This document shows, piece by piece, positions 34,942 to 44,469 of a DNA stretch of 64,000 nucleotides. Location of the stretch: the NCBI RefSeq assembly GCF_022179805.1, contig NZ_BPUO01000001.1:620001-684000 (forward strand), given 5' to 3'. Under the pieces are notes generated by a model, which saw only the letters and a program-made list of their open reading frames with translations, was not told the origin of the DNA and searched no databases. The stretch's first letter is position 1, and every line of letters starts with the position of its first letter. The DNA is from Cupriavidus pauculus. Its GTDB lineage: Bacteria > Pseudomonadota > Gammaproteobacteria > Burkholderiales > Burkholderiaceae. A program made the position numbers and the translations under genes.

Positions 34942-37900
34942 TGAACATGCCGGACATGCCATCGGTGCCGCGCCAGGACCCCAACGCGCCACGCCAGCCT
35001 GCCAAACCGCGCCGCCGCATCTGGAAGATCCTCGGATGGACGCTGGCCGTGCTGCTGGTGCTGGTCATCGCGCTGGCCGCAACCGTGGTGGCGGCGCTGC
35101 GCACCGAGGCCGGCACGCGCCAGCTCTGGAACGTGGCCACGCGGCTTTCCTCCGGCATGCTGTCCGGCCAGCTCGATGGCGGCACCGTGGCCAACGGTCT
35201 GCGCTTGCACGACGTGGTGTTCGCCAGCGGCGAGACGCGCGTGACGATCGACCGGATCGACACGAAATGGCAGGTGTCGTGGTCGCCCGCGCGGGTGCAT
35301 GTGGAATGGCTGCGGCTGGGCAAGATCGACGCGCGCCTGCCGGCATCGGCACCAAGCACCGAGCCCGCGCGCATGCCGCAGTCGCTGGAACTGCCGCTGG
35401 CGGTGGACGTCGACGCGCTGACCATCGGCGAACTGTCGCTGCTGCAGGGGCCGCCCGCCACGGCCAGCCCGCTGGTGCTGTCGGACCTGTCCGGCGCGCT
35501 GCATAGCGATGGCCAGCGCCACCGGGTGGTCGTCGACAAGCTCGTCACGCCCTACGGCAAGCTGCAGGCCAATGCGCAGATCGGCGGCAAGGCGCCGTTC
35601 CCGCTGACGGCTGAGGCGCTGCTGGAGGGCAAGTGGAAGGAAGAAACTTATGCGGTGTCGGCAACGGTGAGCGGATCGCTGGAGACCTTGCGCGCCGAGC
35701 TGGAAGCCAATGGCGACCGCATCCGTGCGCGCGGCAATGCCGACGTGACGCCATTTGGCAAGGTGCCGTTCACGCACCTGATTGTCGATGGCGAACGGAT
35801 CAACCCGCGCCTGTTCAGCCCCACCGCGCCGCAGGCCAATCTGACCGTGCATGCGGAATTGCATCCCGTGGAATCGGTGGCGCCCCCGCCCAAGGTGGCT
35901 CAGCCCACGCCGGGCCAATCGACGGCCAGCGCCGTGGCCGCCGCCTCGGCAGCATCGGCCTCGGCGCCCGTGCCCACGCCGGCCGCGCCCACCGCCCATC
36001 CGCTTGCCGTGGCGGGCGAGGTGTCGGTGCGCAACCTCGAACCGGGCCCGATCGACAAGGAGCGGCTGCCGGTGCATAGCGTGCAGGCGCGCGTGGAACT
36101 GAGCGAGCAGACGCAGACGCTGCGCGACCTGCGCATCGCGCTGCCGGGCCGGGCCGAGATCGTCGGGCAGGGCACGCTGAATGGCGGCCGGGGCGGTTTC
36201 GATCTCGATGTGCGGCGGCTCGATGCGGCCGCGCTGCATACCGGCATGGTCACCACGAACCTGTCGGGGCCGGTCATCCTGCGGCTGGAGCCGGGTCGCC
36301 AGAGCGTGGCGCTGGACGTGGCGGGCGGCGAGATCAAGCTGTTCGCCGATGCCAGGATCGACGAGGACGCGGTAACGCTGACGGCGCTGCGCGCAGGGCT
36401 TGGCAGCGGCACGCTGGTGGCGGACGGCAAGCTGGGCCTGAAGGACGAGCAGCCGTTCGACTTCAAGGGCAAGCTGACCAACTTCGACCCGGCGCGGCTG
36501 GCCAAGGTGGCGCCGGGGCGCATCAATGCCGAGTTCTCGACCAAGGGATCTCTGGCCCGCGTGCTGCGCGTGGCCCTGGATTTCTCGCTGGGCGAAAGCG
36601 AGTACGCCGGGCTGCCGATGACCGGCAAGGGCCGCGTACTGCTGGAGGGCGAGCGGCTGCTGCCTAGCGAGGCATCGCTGCTGATGGCCGGCAACCAGGT
36701 GAATCTGAAGGGCAGCTTCGGCGCACGCGGGGACAGCCTCAAGGTCAATGTCGATGCCCCGCAACTGGACCGCCTGAAATTCGGCGTGGGCGGCCGCGCC
36801 AAGGTGGATGCGGTGGTCACAGGCACGCTGAAGAAGCCCGAGGTGGTGGGCGACTACAGCGCGCAGGCGCTGGTGGTGGGGCCGCACAAGGTGGCCAGCG
36901 CCAGCGGCCATGTGGAACTGCGCGGCGGGCTGGACGGCACGCTGTCGGCCCAGTTGGCTGCGCGCGACTACCAGGGCCCGCAGGCATCGATCCGCACGCT
37001 CGACGCCAACCTGGCGGGCACGCAGGGCAACCATACGTTCGACGCCAAGGCCGCCGGTACGCTGCATGGGCGCCAGACGCAGCTCGCGCTGTCGGGGCAG
37101 GGCGCCTGGCGCGGCGACCAGGGCTGGAACGGCACGATTCGCACGCTCGAGGAACGCGGCACGGCCAATGTCCGGCTGGTGTCGCCGGCGCAGTTGCTGG
37201 TGGCCGACAAGCATATCCGGCTGGGCCAGACGCGGCTGCAGTTCGAGCGCGCGACGATGAGCATCGAAGGATTCGAGTTCGATCACGGCCGCATCCGTAC
37301 GCAGGGCAACTTCAACGGCGTGGAGGTGGGCAACATCCTCAAGACGATGGAGGCGTTCACCGGAGAATCGCAGCCGATTCGCTCGGACCTGGTGCTCGAC
37401 GCCAACTGGAACCTGAATCTCGCGGAAACGGCGACCGGGTTTGCCGAGATCCGGCGGCGCAGCGGCGACGCCTCGGTCAATGCCGGCCGGGGCTGGACCA
37501 CGCTGGGCCTGGGCGAAACCGGGTTGCGGGCTGACTTCAGCGGCAATCGCATGACGCTGCGCGGCGGTACCACGTCGCAGCGGATCGGCAAGGTGGCGGT
37601 GGATGCATCGGCCGGGCTCGTCAACGAACAGGGCCTGCTGACGGTGGGGCCGGCATCGACGCTGGGCGGCACGGTTACCGCCGACATTCCGCGCCTGAAG
37701 TCGCTGGAGGCGCTGACCGGGCCTCAATACGCGCTGGAAGGCAAGCTGGCCGCCGCGCTGCGGCTGGCGGGCACGGTAGGCAATCCGCTGCTGACCGGCG
37801 CGATCGACGGCAGTGGCATCGGCATCACGCTCTATGACCTCGGCATCCGGCTCACCGATGGCGAGGTGCACGTGGTGCTGGACCAGAACACGGTGGAACT

Positions 37901-39080
37901 CAAGCAGGTGCGCTTCCGTGGCGGCGACGGCACGCTGACGGCCACCGGCGCGGTCAAACTGGGCGAGACCGATCCGAACCTGACCGGCCGGATCGTGGCG
38001 GACAAGCTGCAGCTATTTGCCAGCCCCGAGCGCACGCTGATCGTGTCTGGCGAGGCCGGCATCGCCAACGAGAACAAGCAGGTGGCCATTCGTGGCAAGT
38101 TCCGCGTGGACCGCGGGCTGTTCGACCTGCCCAAGTCCAGCGCGCCGGTGCTGGGCGACGACGTGGTGGTAGTGCGCCGCAAGGACGAGCGCGAGCTCAA
38201 GACGGCCGCCACGCCGGTGGTGCCGGAGGCCAAGCCGGCCAGCCGCTTCAGCCCGCTGATCGACGTCACCATCGACCTGGGCAACGACTTCCGCTTCCGG
38301 GGCGCGGGGGCCGATATCTTGCTGGCAGGCCAGCTCGGCATCAAGAGCGAGCCGCTGTCGCCGATGCGGGCCACCGGCACCGTGCGCGTGGTGGATGGCA
38401 CGTACGAGGCGTTCGGGCGCAAGCTCGACATCGATCGCGGCACGTTCAACTTCAATGGCCCGATCGACAATCCGAACGTGCTGATCCGCGCCATGCGCCG
38501 CAACCAGGAAGTGGAAGCCGGCGTCGAGGTCACGGGCACGGTGCGGCTGCCGCGCGTGCGGCTGGTGTCGGAGCCCAACGTGCCCGACGAGGACAAGCTG
38601 TCGTGGCTGATGTTCGGCTACGGCGCGGAGAGCGCCGGGTCCAGCCAGCAGCGCCAGTTGAGTGGCGGTGCGCTGGGTGGGGCGGCACTGGGCATGATCG
38701 GCGGCAAGGCCGGCAAGAGCGTGGTGTCGCACTTCGGCATCGACGAATTCTCGATTGGCCCCAGCACGGCGGGCCTGAACGACCAGCAGGTGGTCAGTAT
38801 CGGCAAGTCGGTGACCGACCAGATATCGGTGGGCTACGAGCAGAGCCTGACCTCGGCTTCGAACGTGGTGAAGCTGACCTGGGCGTTCTCGCGGCGCTGG
38901 TCGCTGATTGCCAAGGGCGGGTCGATCAACGGCTTGTCGGTGCTGTTCAACCGCCGCTTCACCAACTGGAGTACGCTGTTCTCCGGCAGCCCGGCGCGGC
39001 GCAGCAATGCCGCCGCCGATGCGGCCGTGGAAGGCGCCAGCGCGCCGGCCGGAGACCCCGTCGAGGCGATCAAACGATGA
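34941..39080 (+). CDS. tamB: Translocation and assembly module protein TamB
   Basis: TamB is a long periplasm-spanning beta-taco protein, anchored in the inner membrane, that works with TamA and may carry lipids to the outer membrane. The 1379-residue protein starts with a basic, Pro-rich stretch and one membrane helix (about 25-48, WTLAVLLVLVIALAATVVAA). Long beta-rich repeats follow, broken by an Ala/Pro-rich linker near 320-355. The C-terminal DUF490 domain has GADILLAGQLGI, TYEAFGRKLDIDRGTFNF, VPDEDKLSWLMFGYG and WSLIAKGGSINGLSVLFNRRF. It overlaps both neighbours by 1-4 bp. Confidence 0.95.
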   Translation: MNMPDMPSVPRQDPNAPRQPAKPRRRIWKILGWTLAVLLVLVIALAATVVAALRTEAGTRQLWNVATRLSSGMLSGQLDGGTVANGLRLHDVVFASGETRVTIDRIDTKWQVSWSPARVHVEWLRLGKIDARLPASAPSTEPARMPQSLELPLAVDVDALTIGELSLLQGPPATASPLVLSDLSGALHSDGQRHRVVVDKLVTPYGKLQANAQIGGKAPFPLTAEALLEGKWKEETYAVSATVSGSLETLRAELEANGDRIRARGNADVTPFGKVPFTHLIVDGERINPRLFSPTAPQANLTVHAELHPVESVAPPPKVAQPTPGQSTASAVAAASAASASAPVPTPAAPTAHPLAVAGEVSVRNLEPGPIDKERLPVHSVQARVELSEQTQTLRDLRIALPGRAEIVGQGTLNGGRGGFDLDVRRLDAAALHTGMVTTNLSGPVILRLEPGRQSVALDVAGGEIKLFADARIDEDAVTLTALRAGLGSGTLVADGKLGLKDEQPFDFKGKLTNFDPARLAKVAPGRINAEFSTKGSLARVLRVALDFSLGESEYAGLPMTGKGRVLLEGERLLPSEASLLMAGNQVNLKGSFGARGDSLKVNVDAPQLDRLKFGVGGRAKVDAVVTGTLKKPEVVGDYSAQALVVGPHKVASASGHVELRGGLDGTLSAQLAARDYQGPQASIRTLDANLAGTQGNHTFDAKAAGTLHGRQTQLALSGQGAWRGDQGWNGTIRTLEERGTANVRLVSPAQLLVADKHIRLGQTRLQFERATMSIEGFEFDHGRIRTQGNFNGVEVGNILKTMEAFTGESQPIRSDLVLDANWNLNLAETATGFAEIRRRSGDASVNAGRGWTTLGLGETGLRADFSGNRMTLRGGTTSQRIGKVAVDASAGLVNEQGLLTVGPASTLGGTVTADIPRLKSLEALTGPQYALEGKLAAALRLAGTVGNPLLTGAIDGSGIGITLYDLGIRLTDGEVHVVLDQNTVELKQVRFRGGDGTLTATGAVKLGETDPNLTGRIVADKLQLFASPERTLIVSGEAGIANENKQVAIRGKFRVDRGLFDLPKSSAPVLGDDVVVVRRKDERELKTAATPVVPEAKPASRFSPLIDVTIDLGNDFRFRGAGADILLAGQLGIKSEPLSPMRATGTVRVVDGTYEAFGRKLDIDRGTFNFNGPIDNPNVLIRAMRRNQEVEAGVEVTGTVRLPRVRLVSEPNVPDEDKLSWLMFGYGAESAGSSQQRQLSGGALGGAALGMIGGKAGKSVVSHFGIDEFSIGPSTAGLNDQQVVSIGKSVTDQISVGYEQSLTSASNVVKLTWAFSRRWSLIAKGGSINGLSVLFNRRFTNWSTLFSGSPARRSNAAADAAVEGASAPAGDPVEAIKR

Positions 39081-39667
39081 AACCACTCAACCACGCGTCT
39101 CGCAGACGCCTAGCTGCCATGGGACTGATTGCCAGCCTGCTTGCCCTGTTTGGTTGCGACCAGCGCAAGGTCGACGAAGCGATGAACAAGGCGAAACAGG
39201 TGGCTGGCGACACGTGGAACAGCGTGAAGCCCGACAGCCAGCTGTTCAAGGGTATCGAGTTGAGCAAGTCCACCGAGGACGATGTGCGCCGCCAGGCCGG
39301 CAAGCCCGAGATCGTCTGGGAAGAGCCCGACGGCGGACGCCGGCTGGAATATCCGCGCGGCCCCGAGGGCGCCACCACGTGGATGGTGACCACCAACGGC
39401 GACGGCACGGTACGGTCGATCGAGCAGGTGCTGACCGCCGAGAATTTCCAGAAAGTGCGCCCCGGCATGAACAAGGACCAGATCCGCCGCATGCTCGGCA
39501 AGCCGACCAAGGTGGAGGCGTTCCGGCTCAAGCAGGAAGAAGTTTGGGGCTACAGATGGTTCGAAAGCCCGACGGATCGGGCTTTCTTCAATGTGCACTT
39601 CAACAACGAGGGCACGGTGACGACGACGTCGAGAAGCGACGATCCGTCGAAGCGGCAGGGCGGCTGA
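39077..39667 (+). CDS. Lipoprotein with tandem BamE/SmpA-like domains
   Basis: The 196-residue protein has a lipoprotein signal peptide with lipobox LALFGC (Cys at 27). Two similar halves follow. The first (about 55-118) has GIELSKSTEDDVRRQAGKPE then RRLEYPRGPEGATTWMV and DGTVRSI. The second (about 120-185) has VRPGMNKDQIRRMLGKPTKV then VWGYRWFESP and EGTVTTT. Both match the SmpA/BamE pattern, so this looks like a duplicated BamE fold. Its start overlaps the tamB stop, so it belongs to the TamAB operon. Whether it serves the BAM or the TAM complex is unknown. Confidence 0.88.
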   Translation: MKPLNHASRRRLAAMGLIASLLALFGCDQRKVDEAMNKAKQVAGDTWNSVKPDSQLFKGIELSKSTEDDVRRQAGKPEIVWEEPDGGRRLEYPRGPEGATTWMVTTNGDGTVRSIEQVLTAENFQKVRPGMNKDQIRRMLGKPTKVEAFRLKQEEVWGYRWFESPTDRAFFNVHFNNEGTVTTTSRSDDPSKRQGG

Positions 39668-39685
39668 AACTCCCCTCTCGGTTTT

Positions 39686-39813
39686 CTCCCCTCTCCCGCA
39701 TGCGGGAGAGGGGCGGGGGAGAGGGCGGGCGGTTCAAGCTCTAAACACGCATGTCACAGGCGACACGCTTGCCCTCTCCCCCAACCCTTCTCTCGCGGGG
39801 CGGGAGAGGGGAG
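39686..39813. repeat. CTCTCCC hairpin repeat, full copy R4 (core inverted)
   Basis: The outer hairpins are as in the other copies. The core (about 39727-39770) reads GCGGTTCAAGCTCTAAACAC and later CACAGGCGACACGCTTG, which is the reverse complement of the core at 13299-13343. It lies in the convergent gap between the BamE-like gene and metG. Confidence 0.85.
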
Positions 39814-39838
39814 CAACCAATCGGCAGGCTAATCCGCC

Positions 39839-41908
39839 TTAGCGAATCCGCATCCCCGGCACAGCGCCGCTGTGCGGTTCCAGGATATACAGCCCCGGCG
39901 CGGCCTTCTCGTCCGCGGCCGACGCGGCCAGGACCATGCCTTCGGACAGGCCGAACTTCATCTTGCGCGGCGCCAGGTTAGCCACCACCACGGTGAGCTT
40001 GCCCTTGAGCTGTTCCGGCGTGTAGGCCGACTGGATGCCCGAGAACACGTTGCGCGTCTTGCCTTCGCCCAGGTCCAGCGTCAGTTGCAGCAGCTTGTTC
40101 GAGCCTTCCACCGCCGTACAGTCGACGATCTTGGCCACGCGCAGGTCGATCTTGGCGAAATCGTCGATCGTGATCGTGTCCGCAATCGGCTCGATGGCTG
40201 CCGTGCCGGCGGCCGGAGCGGCCGGGGTGGCTGCAGCTTGCAGCGATTCCTTGTTGGCGGCCAGCAGCGCATCAACCTGCTTGGTGTCCACGCGGGTCAT
40301 CAGGTGCTGGTAAGCCTGGATCGGACGGTCGGCCGACAACTGCTTGTCGATGGCGCGCCAGTCGAGCGGCTCGACATTCAGGAACGCTTCCACGCCGGCG
40401 GCCACGGTCGGCACCACGGGCTTCAGGAATACGGTCAGCAGGCGGAATGCTTCGAGCGATACCGAGCAGGCGGCATGCAGCGCATCGCGCTTGCTGTCGT
40501 CCTTGGCCAGTTCCCACGGCTTGTTGGTATCGACGAATGCATTGACCGTATCGGTCAGCTCCATCACCAGGCGCAGCGCCTTGCTGTACTCGCGGCCTTC
40601 GTAGAACGCGGCCACCTGCGGCGCGGCCTGGCGCAGCTGTTCCAGCAGCGGGTTGGCCAGCGCGGCCTCGTTGACCTTGCCGTCGAAGCGCTTGACCAGG
40701 AAGCCGGCCGCACGGCTGGCGATATTCACGTACTTGCCGATCAGGTCGCTGTTCACCCGCGCGACAAAGTCGTCCAGGTTCAGGTCCAGATCTTCCATGC
40801 TCGCGTTGAGCTTGGCGGCGAAGTAGTAGCGCAGCCATTCCGGATTCATGCCGGTGTCGATATAGCTCTGGGCGGTGATGAACGTGCCGCGCGACTTGCT
40901 CATCTTGGCGCCATCCACGGTCAGGAAGCCGTGCGCGAAGACGTTGGTCGGCGTGCGATAGCCCGAGAACCGCAGCATCGCCGGCCAGAACAGCGTGTGG
41001 AAGTACAGGATGTCCTTGCCGATGAAGTGGTACTGCTCGGCCGTCGAGTGCGGGCCGACCCACGCATCGAAGTCGATGCCGCGCTTCTGCGCCAGGTTCT
41101 TGAAGCTGGCGTAGTAGCCGATCGGCGCGTCCAGCCACACGTAGAAGTACTTGCCCGGCGCGCCCGGGATCTCGAAACCGAAGTAGGGCGCATCGCGCGA
41201 GATGTCCCAGTCGGACAGCGTCGAGGCTTCGCCTTCGGCGCCCAGCCATTCCTGCATCTTGTTGCTGGCCTCGGGCTGGGCCAGGTCGGCCACCCACTCG
41301 CGCAGGAACGTCTCGCAGCGCGGATCGGACAGGCGGAAGAAGAAGTGCGTCGACGACTTGCGTACCGGCGTGGCGCCGGACACCACCGAGTACGGGTTCT
41401 TCAGGTCGGTCGGCACGTACGTCGTGCCGCATACTTCACACGAATCGCCGTACTGGTCCTTGGCGCCGCACTTCGGGCACTCGCCCTTGATGAAGCGGTC
41501 CGGCAGGAACATGTTCTTGACCGGGTCGAAGAACTGCTCCACGTCGCGCTCGGCGATCAGGTCCTGGGCCTTCAGCGACAGGTAGATCTTCTCGCAAAGT
41601 TCGCGGTTTTCCTCGGCGTCGGTGCTGTAGTAGTTGTCAAACGACACCAGGAAGCTGTCGAAATCGCGCTTGTGTTCGGTCCAGACGCGGTCGATCAACT
41701 GCTTGGGCGTGATGCCTTCCTTTTCCGCGCGCAGCATGACCGGGGTGCCGTGTGTATCGTCGGCGCCGACGTAGTACACCTCGTTGCCCATCATGCGCTG
41801 GAAGCGCACCCAGATGTCGGTCTGGATGTACTCCACCAGATGGCCGATGTGGATCTGGCCGTTGGCGTACGGCAGGGCAGAGGTAACAAGAATGCGGCGT
41901 GCGGTCAT
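39839..41908 (-). CDS. metG: Methionine-tRNA ligase
   Basis: The 689-residue enzyme is of the long, dimeric type. The HIGH motif is in [11 protein letters not shown] (about 17-27). A four-Cys zinc knuckle is at C144, C147, C157 and C160, and KMSKS lies near 333-337 ([12 protein letters not shown]). An anticodon-binding helical domain follows, and after an Ala/Pro-rich linker the C-terminal tRNA-binding (EMAP-like) domain with [16 protein letters not shown] minus-strand TAAAAT at plus coordinates 41970-41975 is a likely -10, giving a leader of about 55 nt. Confidence 0.97.
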   Translation of the reverse strand: MTARRILVTSALPYANGQIHIGHLVEYIQTDIWVRFQRMMGNEVYYVGADDTHGTPVMLRAEKEGITPKQLIDRVWTEHKRDFDSFLVSFDNYYSTDAEENRELCEKIYLSLKAQDLIAERDVEQFFDPVKNMFLPDRFIKGECPKCGAKDQYGDSCEVCGTTYVPTDLKNPYSVVSGATPVRKSSTHFFFRLSDPRCETFLREWVADLAQPEASNKMQEWLGAEGEASTLSDWDISRDAPYFGFEIPGAPGKYFYVWLDAPIGYYASFKNLAQKRGIDFDAWVGPHSTAEQYHFIGKDILYFHTLFWPAMLRFSGYRTPTNVFAHGFLTVDGAKMSKSRGTFITAQSYIDTGMNPEWLRYYFAAKLNASMEDLDLNLDDFVARVNSDLIGKYVNIASRAAGFLVKRFDGKVNEAALANPLLEQLRQAAPQVAAFYEGREYSKALRLVMELTDTVNAFVDTNKPWELAKDDSKRDALHAACSVSLEAFRLLTVFLKPVVPTVAAGVEAFLNVEPLDWRAIDKQLSADRPIQAYQHLMTRVDTKQVDALLAANKESLQAAATPAAPAAGTAAIEPIADTITIDDFAKIDLRVAKIVDCTAVEGSNKLLQLTLDLGEGKTRNVFSGIQSAYTPEQLKGKLTVVVANLAPRKMKFGLSEGMVLAASAADEKAAPGLYILEPHSGAVPGMRIR

Positions 41909-42080
41909 GAAGAGAGCCGGTCAGTGATGTCGATGCGCGCCCGGCGGCTGCCGGACGAAGGAACCGGCTATTTTAGCGCCTGCCCGCGCGGATTGCTCGA
42001 AATGGCGGCCAACGGGGCACATTCGCCCGCGAATCGCGGCGAAACGGTGAATGTGCGCGGGCTTTCGAAGGCGAACGGGC
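41909..42080. other. metG upstream region
   Basis: No gene is seen. It holds the metG -10 candidate described with that gene. It also contains an 8-bp inverted repeat, GCACATTC (42017-42024) with GAATGTGC (42049-42056), of unknown role. Confidence 0.5.
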
Positions 42081-42109
42081 AAAAAAAAGCGCCGGTTAGG
42101 TACCGGCGC
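42081..42109 (-). terminator. Rho-independent terminator after the OmpA-like gene
   Basis: Read leftward, an 8-bp stem (plus-strand arms GCGCCGGT 42089-42096 and ACCGGCGC 42102-42109) with a 5-nt loop is followed by eight T residues (42081-42088 on the complement). It closes the OmpA-lipoprotein transcript about 105 nt beyond the stop codon. Confidence 0.9.
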
Positions 42110-42138
42110 AGCTTTCCACAACGGAAAAGGAGGAGAAA

Positions 42139-42202
42139 TCAGGTACCGCCCGGGAGGTCAGCCACCCATCGCGAGCCAGCAACGGTGGCAAGCGGTACCT
42201 GA
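42139..42202 (-). ncRNA. Structured 3' region, possible 3'UTR-derived small RNA
   Basis: TCAGGTACCGC (42139-42149) and GCGGTACCTGA (42192-42202) are exact 11-bp complements. Inside the loop CCACC and GGTGG can form a second stem. With the terminator 30 nt further on, this yields a compact structured 3' end of about 120 nt after the OmpA-like lipoprotein gene. It resembles the layout of 3'UTR-derived regulatory RNAs. No Rfam family was recognised and no separate promoter is evident. Confidence 0.5.
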
Positions 42203-42215
42203 ACTCTATGACTGG

Positions 42216-42851
42216 TCACCCAGAAATTGGTTTCAAGAAAATTTCGACTCGTCGATTTTGTGCACGTCCGGCCTCGGTGGCGTTGTCCGCCACGGGCTGC
42301 GTCTGGCCCCGGCCTTCGGCGGTCAGGCGGTTGCGGCCCACGCCGTGATCACCAAGGTAGGCGGCCACGCTCTGGGCGCGGCGCTGCGACAGTTGCATGT
42401 TGTAGCTCGGGTTGCCGGTGCTGTCGGTATGGCCGACGACGTTGGCTGCCACGTCCTGGTGCTGGCTCAGCGTCTGCGAAACCTGGTCCAGCACGCTGCG
42501 GAAGGTCGGCTTGATCGTGGCGCTGTCGGTATCGAACGTTACCTGGCTCGGGATGTTGACCTTCAGCGACCCGTCCGGCTGCTCGGTGATCTGGGTGCCC
42601 GTGCCCGCGGTGTCCTTGTTCAGCTTGCCGCGGATGGCATTCCAGTTGTACCCGGTGGCGCCGCCCAGCGCGCCGCCCACGGCCGCGCCTACCAGCGTGC
42701 CGGTGGTGTTGCCGCCGATCAGGTTGCCCAGGCCAGCGCCAACAGCAGCGCCCACCCCGGTACCGACCGCGGTGTTGGTCTGCTGTTCGGTGGCGCAGCC
42801 CGCGAGGGCCGCAGCGGCGACGATCGAGACGGTAACGAGCTTGAAGTTCAT
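42216..42851 (-). CDS. OmpA-family outer membrane lipoprotein
   Basis: The 211-residue protein has a lipobox LAGC with Cys at 19. A glycine-zipper segment runs from about 33 to 75 (GVGAAVGAGLGNLIGG and GAAVGGALGGATG), followed by a C-terminal OmpA domain that binds peptidoglycan. VVGHTDSTGNPSYNMQLSQRRAQSV near 140-164 is the core of that domain, and RRVEIFLKP ends it. It resembles YiaD and related Pal-like proteins. AGGAGA precedes ATG 42851, which was preferred to a longer frame lacking a lipobox at the right distance. Confidence 0.93.
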   Translation of the reverse strand: MNFKLVTVSIVAAAALAGCATEQQTNTAVGTGVGAAVGAGLGNLIGGNTTGTLVGAAVGGALGGATGYNWNAIRGKLNKDTAGTGTQITEQPDGSLKVNIPSQVTFDTDSATIKPTFRSVLDQVSQTLSQHQDVAANVVGHTDSTGNPSYNMQLSQRRAQSVAAYLGDHGVGRNRLTAEGRGQTQPVADNATEAGRAQNRRVEIFLKPISG

Positions 42852-43248
42852 GCTTTCTCCTTCTGGTGATACCCGAAAATGTTTGGCCAACGCCATGCCG
42901 CATGGTAACGCCTGCCGCCTGGTGCCGAGCACCGCGCGACAAGTTTCAACAATGCGTATTAAAACGCTCAGGGCGCGCGGTGGGCGGACGCCAGCGGCCG
43001 CAATGCGCCCGAGAGTGGCGCACTACAATAGGCACATGGCGGCGGACGCACAAGCCCGCGGAGTGTGAGAGATGTAAATGTTCGTAAATCCACACTTAAT
43101 CAAGGGTTAAATCACCTTGTCGCAAAGCTGCACGGGACCTGCTACCGTGGCCGTGCCATAAGAATCGCGGGTTCGGCTGTGTGCAGGTTCTTTTGCTACA
43201 TTACGCGCCTCGCTTCCCCACTATTCCATTTCCAGAGCGGAGTCTGTC
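42852..43248. other. Divergent region between OmpA-like gene and apbC
   Basis: No conserved gene is visible in 397 bp. A TACAAT box (43024-43029) ends 6 nt before an ATG that opens a 10-codon frame (43036-43068). This could be a promoter for apbC with a tiny leaderless peptide, but no amino acid bias supports a leader-peptide role. The segment 43075-43115 is AT-rich. Confidence 0.4.
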
Positions 43249-44337
43249 TTGAGCCTCACCATTGAACAGGTAACCGAAGTCCTGCGTACCGTCATCGATC
43301 CCAACACGGGCAAGGACCTAGTCTCCACGCGATCGGCGCGCAACGTCCGGGTCGACGGCGCCAACGTGTCCGTGGAAGTGGAGCTTGGATATCCTGGCAA
43401 GAGCCAGTTCGACCTGATCCGCAACCTCGTGACCGATGCCGTACGCCGACTGGACGCGTCGGCCAACGTCAGCGTGGCGGTGTCGATGAAGATCGTCGCC
43501 CACGCGGTGCAGCGCGGCGTGAAGCTGCTGCCGGGCGTGCGCAACGTGATTGCCGTGGCATCGGGCAAGGGCGGCGTGGGCAAGTCCACCACGGCCGTGA
43601 ACCTGGCCCTGGCGCTGGCCGCCGAGGGCGCGCGCGTCGGCATGCTCGATGCCGATATCTACGGCCCCAGCCTGCCGATGATGCTGGGCATCAGCGGCCG
43701 CCCGGAGTCGACCGACGGCCAGACCATGGCGCCGCTGCAAGGCCACGGCCTGCAGGCCAACTCCATCGGTTTCCTGATCGAACAGGACAATCCGATGGTG
43801 TGGCGTGGCCCGATGGTGACGTCGGCGCTGGAACAACTGCTGCGCCAGACCAACTGGAGCGACCTGGACTACCTGATCGTCGACATGCCGCCGGGCACCG
43901 GCGATATCCAGCTCACCCTGTCCCAGAAGGTGCCGGTCACGGGTGCGGTCATCGTGACCACGCCGCAGGACATCGCGCTGCTGGACGCCCGCAAGGGCCT
44001 CAAGATGTTCGAGAAGGTCGGCATCCCGATTCTCGGCATCGTCGAGAACATGGCGGTCTACTGCTGTCCGAATTGCGGTCATACCGAACACATCTTCGGT
44101 GCCGGCGGTGCTCAAAAAATGAGCAGTGACTATCACGTCGACGTGCTGGGTAGCCTGCCGCTGAACCTGTCAATCCGCGAGCAGGCCGATTCGGGCCGCC
44201 CGACGGTGGTGGCCGAGCCGGACGGCGAGATTGCCGCGATCTACCGCGAAATGGCGCGCAAGGTGGCGATCAAGGTTGCCGACAAGGCGCGGGACATGAG
44301 CAACAAGTTCCCGAGCATCGTCGTCCAGAACACCTGA
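43249..44337 (+). CDS. apbC: Mrp/ApbC-type iron-sulfur cluster carrier ATPase
   Basis: ApbC carries and delivers Fe-S clusters in the cytosol. The 362-residue protein has an N-terminal MIP18/DUF59 domain (about 1-85), the deviant P-loop ASGKGGVGKSTTAVNLA near 104-120, LDADIYGPSLPMMLG, and the metal-binding CPNCG near 269. The start is TTG, chosen because GCGGAG lies 6 nt upstream and MSLTIEQVTEVLRTV is the family N-terminus. An ATG would require a truncated first domain. Confidence 0.94.
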   Translation: MSLTIEQVTEVLRTVIDPNTGKDLVSTRSARNVRVDGANVSVEVELGYPGKSQFDLIRNLVTDAVRRLDASANVSVAVSMKIVAHAVQRGVKLLPGVRNVIAVASGKGGVGKSTTAVNLALALAAEGARVGMLDADIYGPSLPMMLGISGRPESTDGQTMAPLQGHGLQANSIGFLIEQDNPMVWRGPMVTSALEQLLRQTNWSDLDYLIVDMPPGTGDIQLTLSQKVPVTGAVIVTTPQDIALLDARKGLKMFEKVGIPILGIVENMAVYCCPNCGHTEHIFGAGGAQKMSSDYHVDVLGSLPLNLSIREQADSGRPTVVAEPDGEIAAIYREMARKVAIKVADKARDMSNKFPSIVVQNT

Positions 44338-44342
44338 ACGTC

Positions 44343-44403
44343 TGACAGGCAACAAAAATGGGACGGTCTCCGACATTGTCGTGACAGGCAACTGTCCTAC
44401 AAT
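44343..44403 (+). promoter_or_regulatory. sodC promoter with repeated TGACAGGCAAC motif
   Basis: TTGTCG (44376-44381), a 16-bp spacer and TACAAT (44398-44403) form a good sigma-70 promoter. TGACAGGCAAC occurs at 44343-44353 and again at 44382-44392 inside the spacer, where GACAG-N4-CTGTC also makes a dyad. A regulator binding the spacer copy would block RNA polymerase; the regulator is unknown. Confidence 0.65.
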
Positions 44404-44469
44404 CCACACGGCAGACGTCGACGTCCACGCGCATCCATCGCGCTCACAAGCAAGAAGAGGAGGAACGGC

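Noticed and set aside
34884..37871. Open frame of 995 codons antisense to tamB (and similar ones antisense to ilvD, metG and the decarboxylase)
   Set aside because: Long antisense frames are expected in GC-rich genes with strong third-position bias. The translation is Arg/His/Ala-rich, shows no domain, and the opposite strand encodes a clear conserved protein.
43036..43068. Ten-codon frame behind a TACAAT box before apbC as a regulatory leader peptide
   Set aside because: The frame has no run of a regulatory amino acid and no attenuator hairpin follows. The -10 lacks a TG extension or a -35. Kept only as a note in the intergenic entry.
43249..43257. TTG start of apbC as a sign of a truncated or broken gene
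   Set aside because: The TTG has a ribosome site at normal spacing and the translated N-terminus matches the family, so a non-ATG start is more likely than damage.
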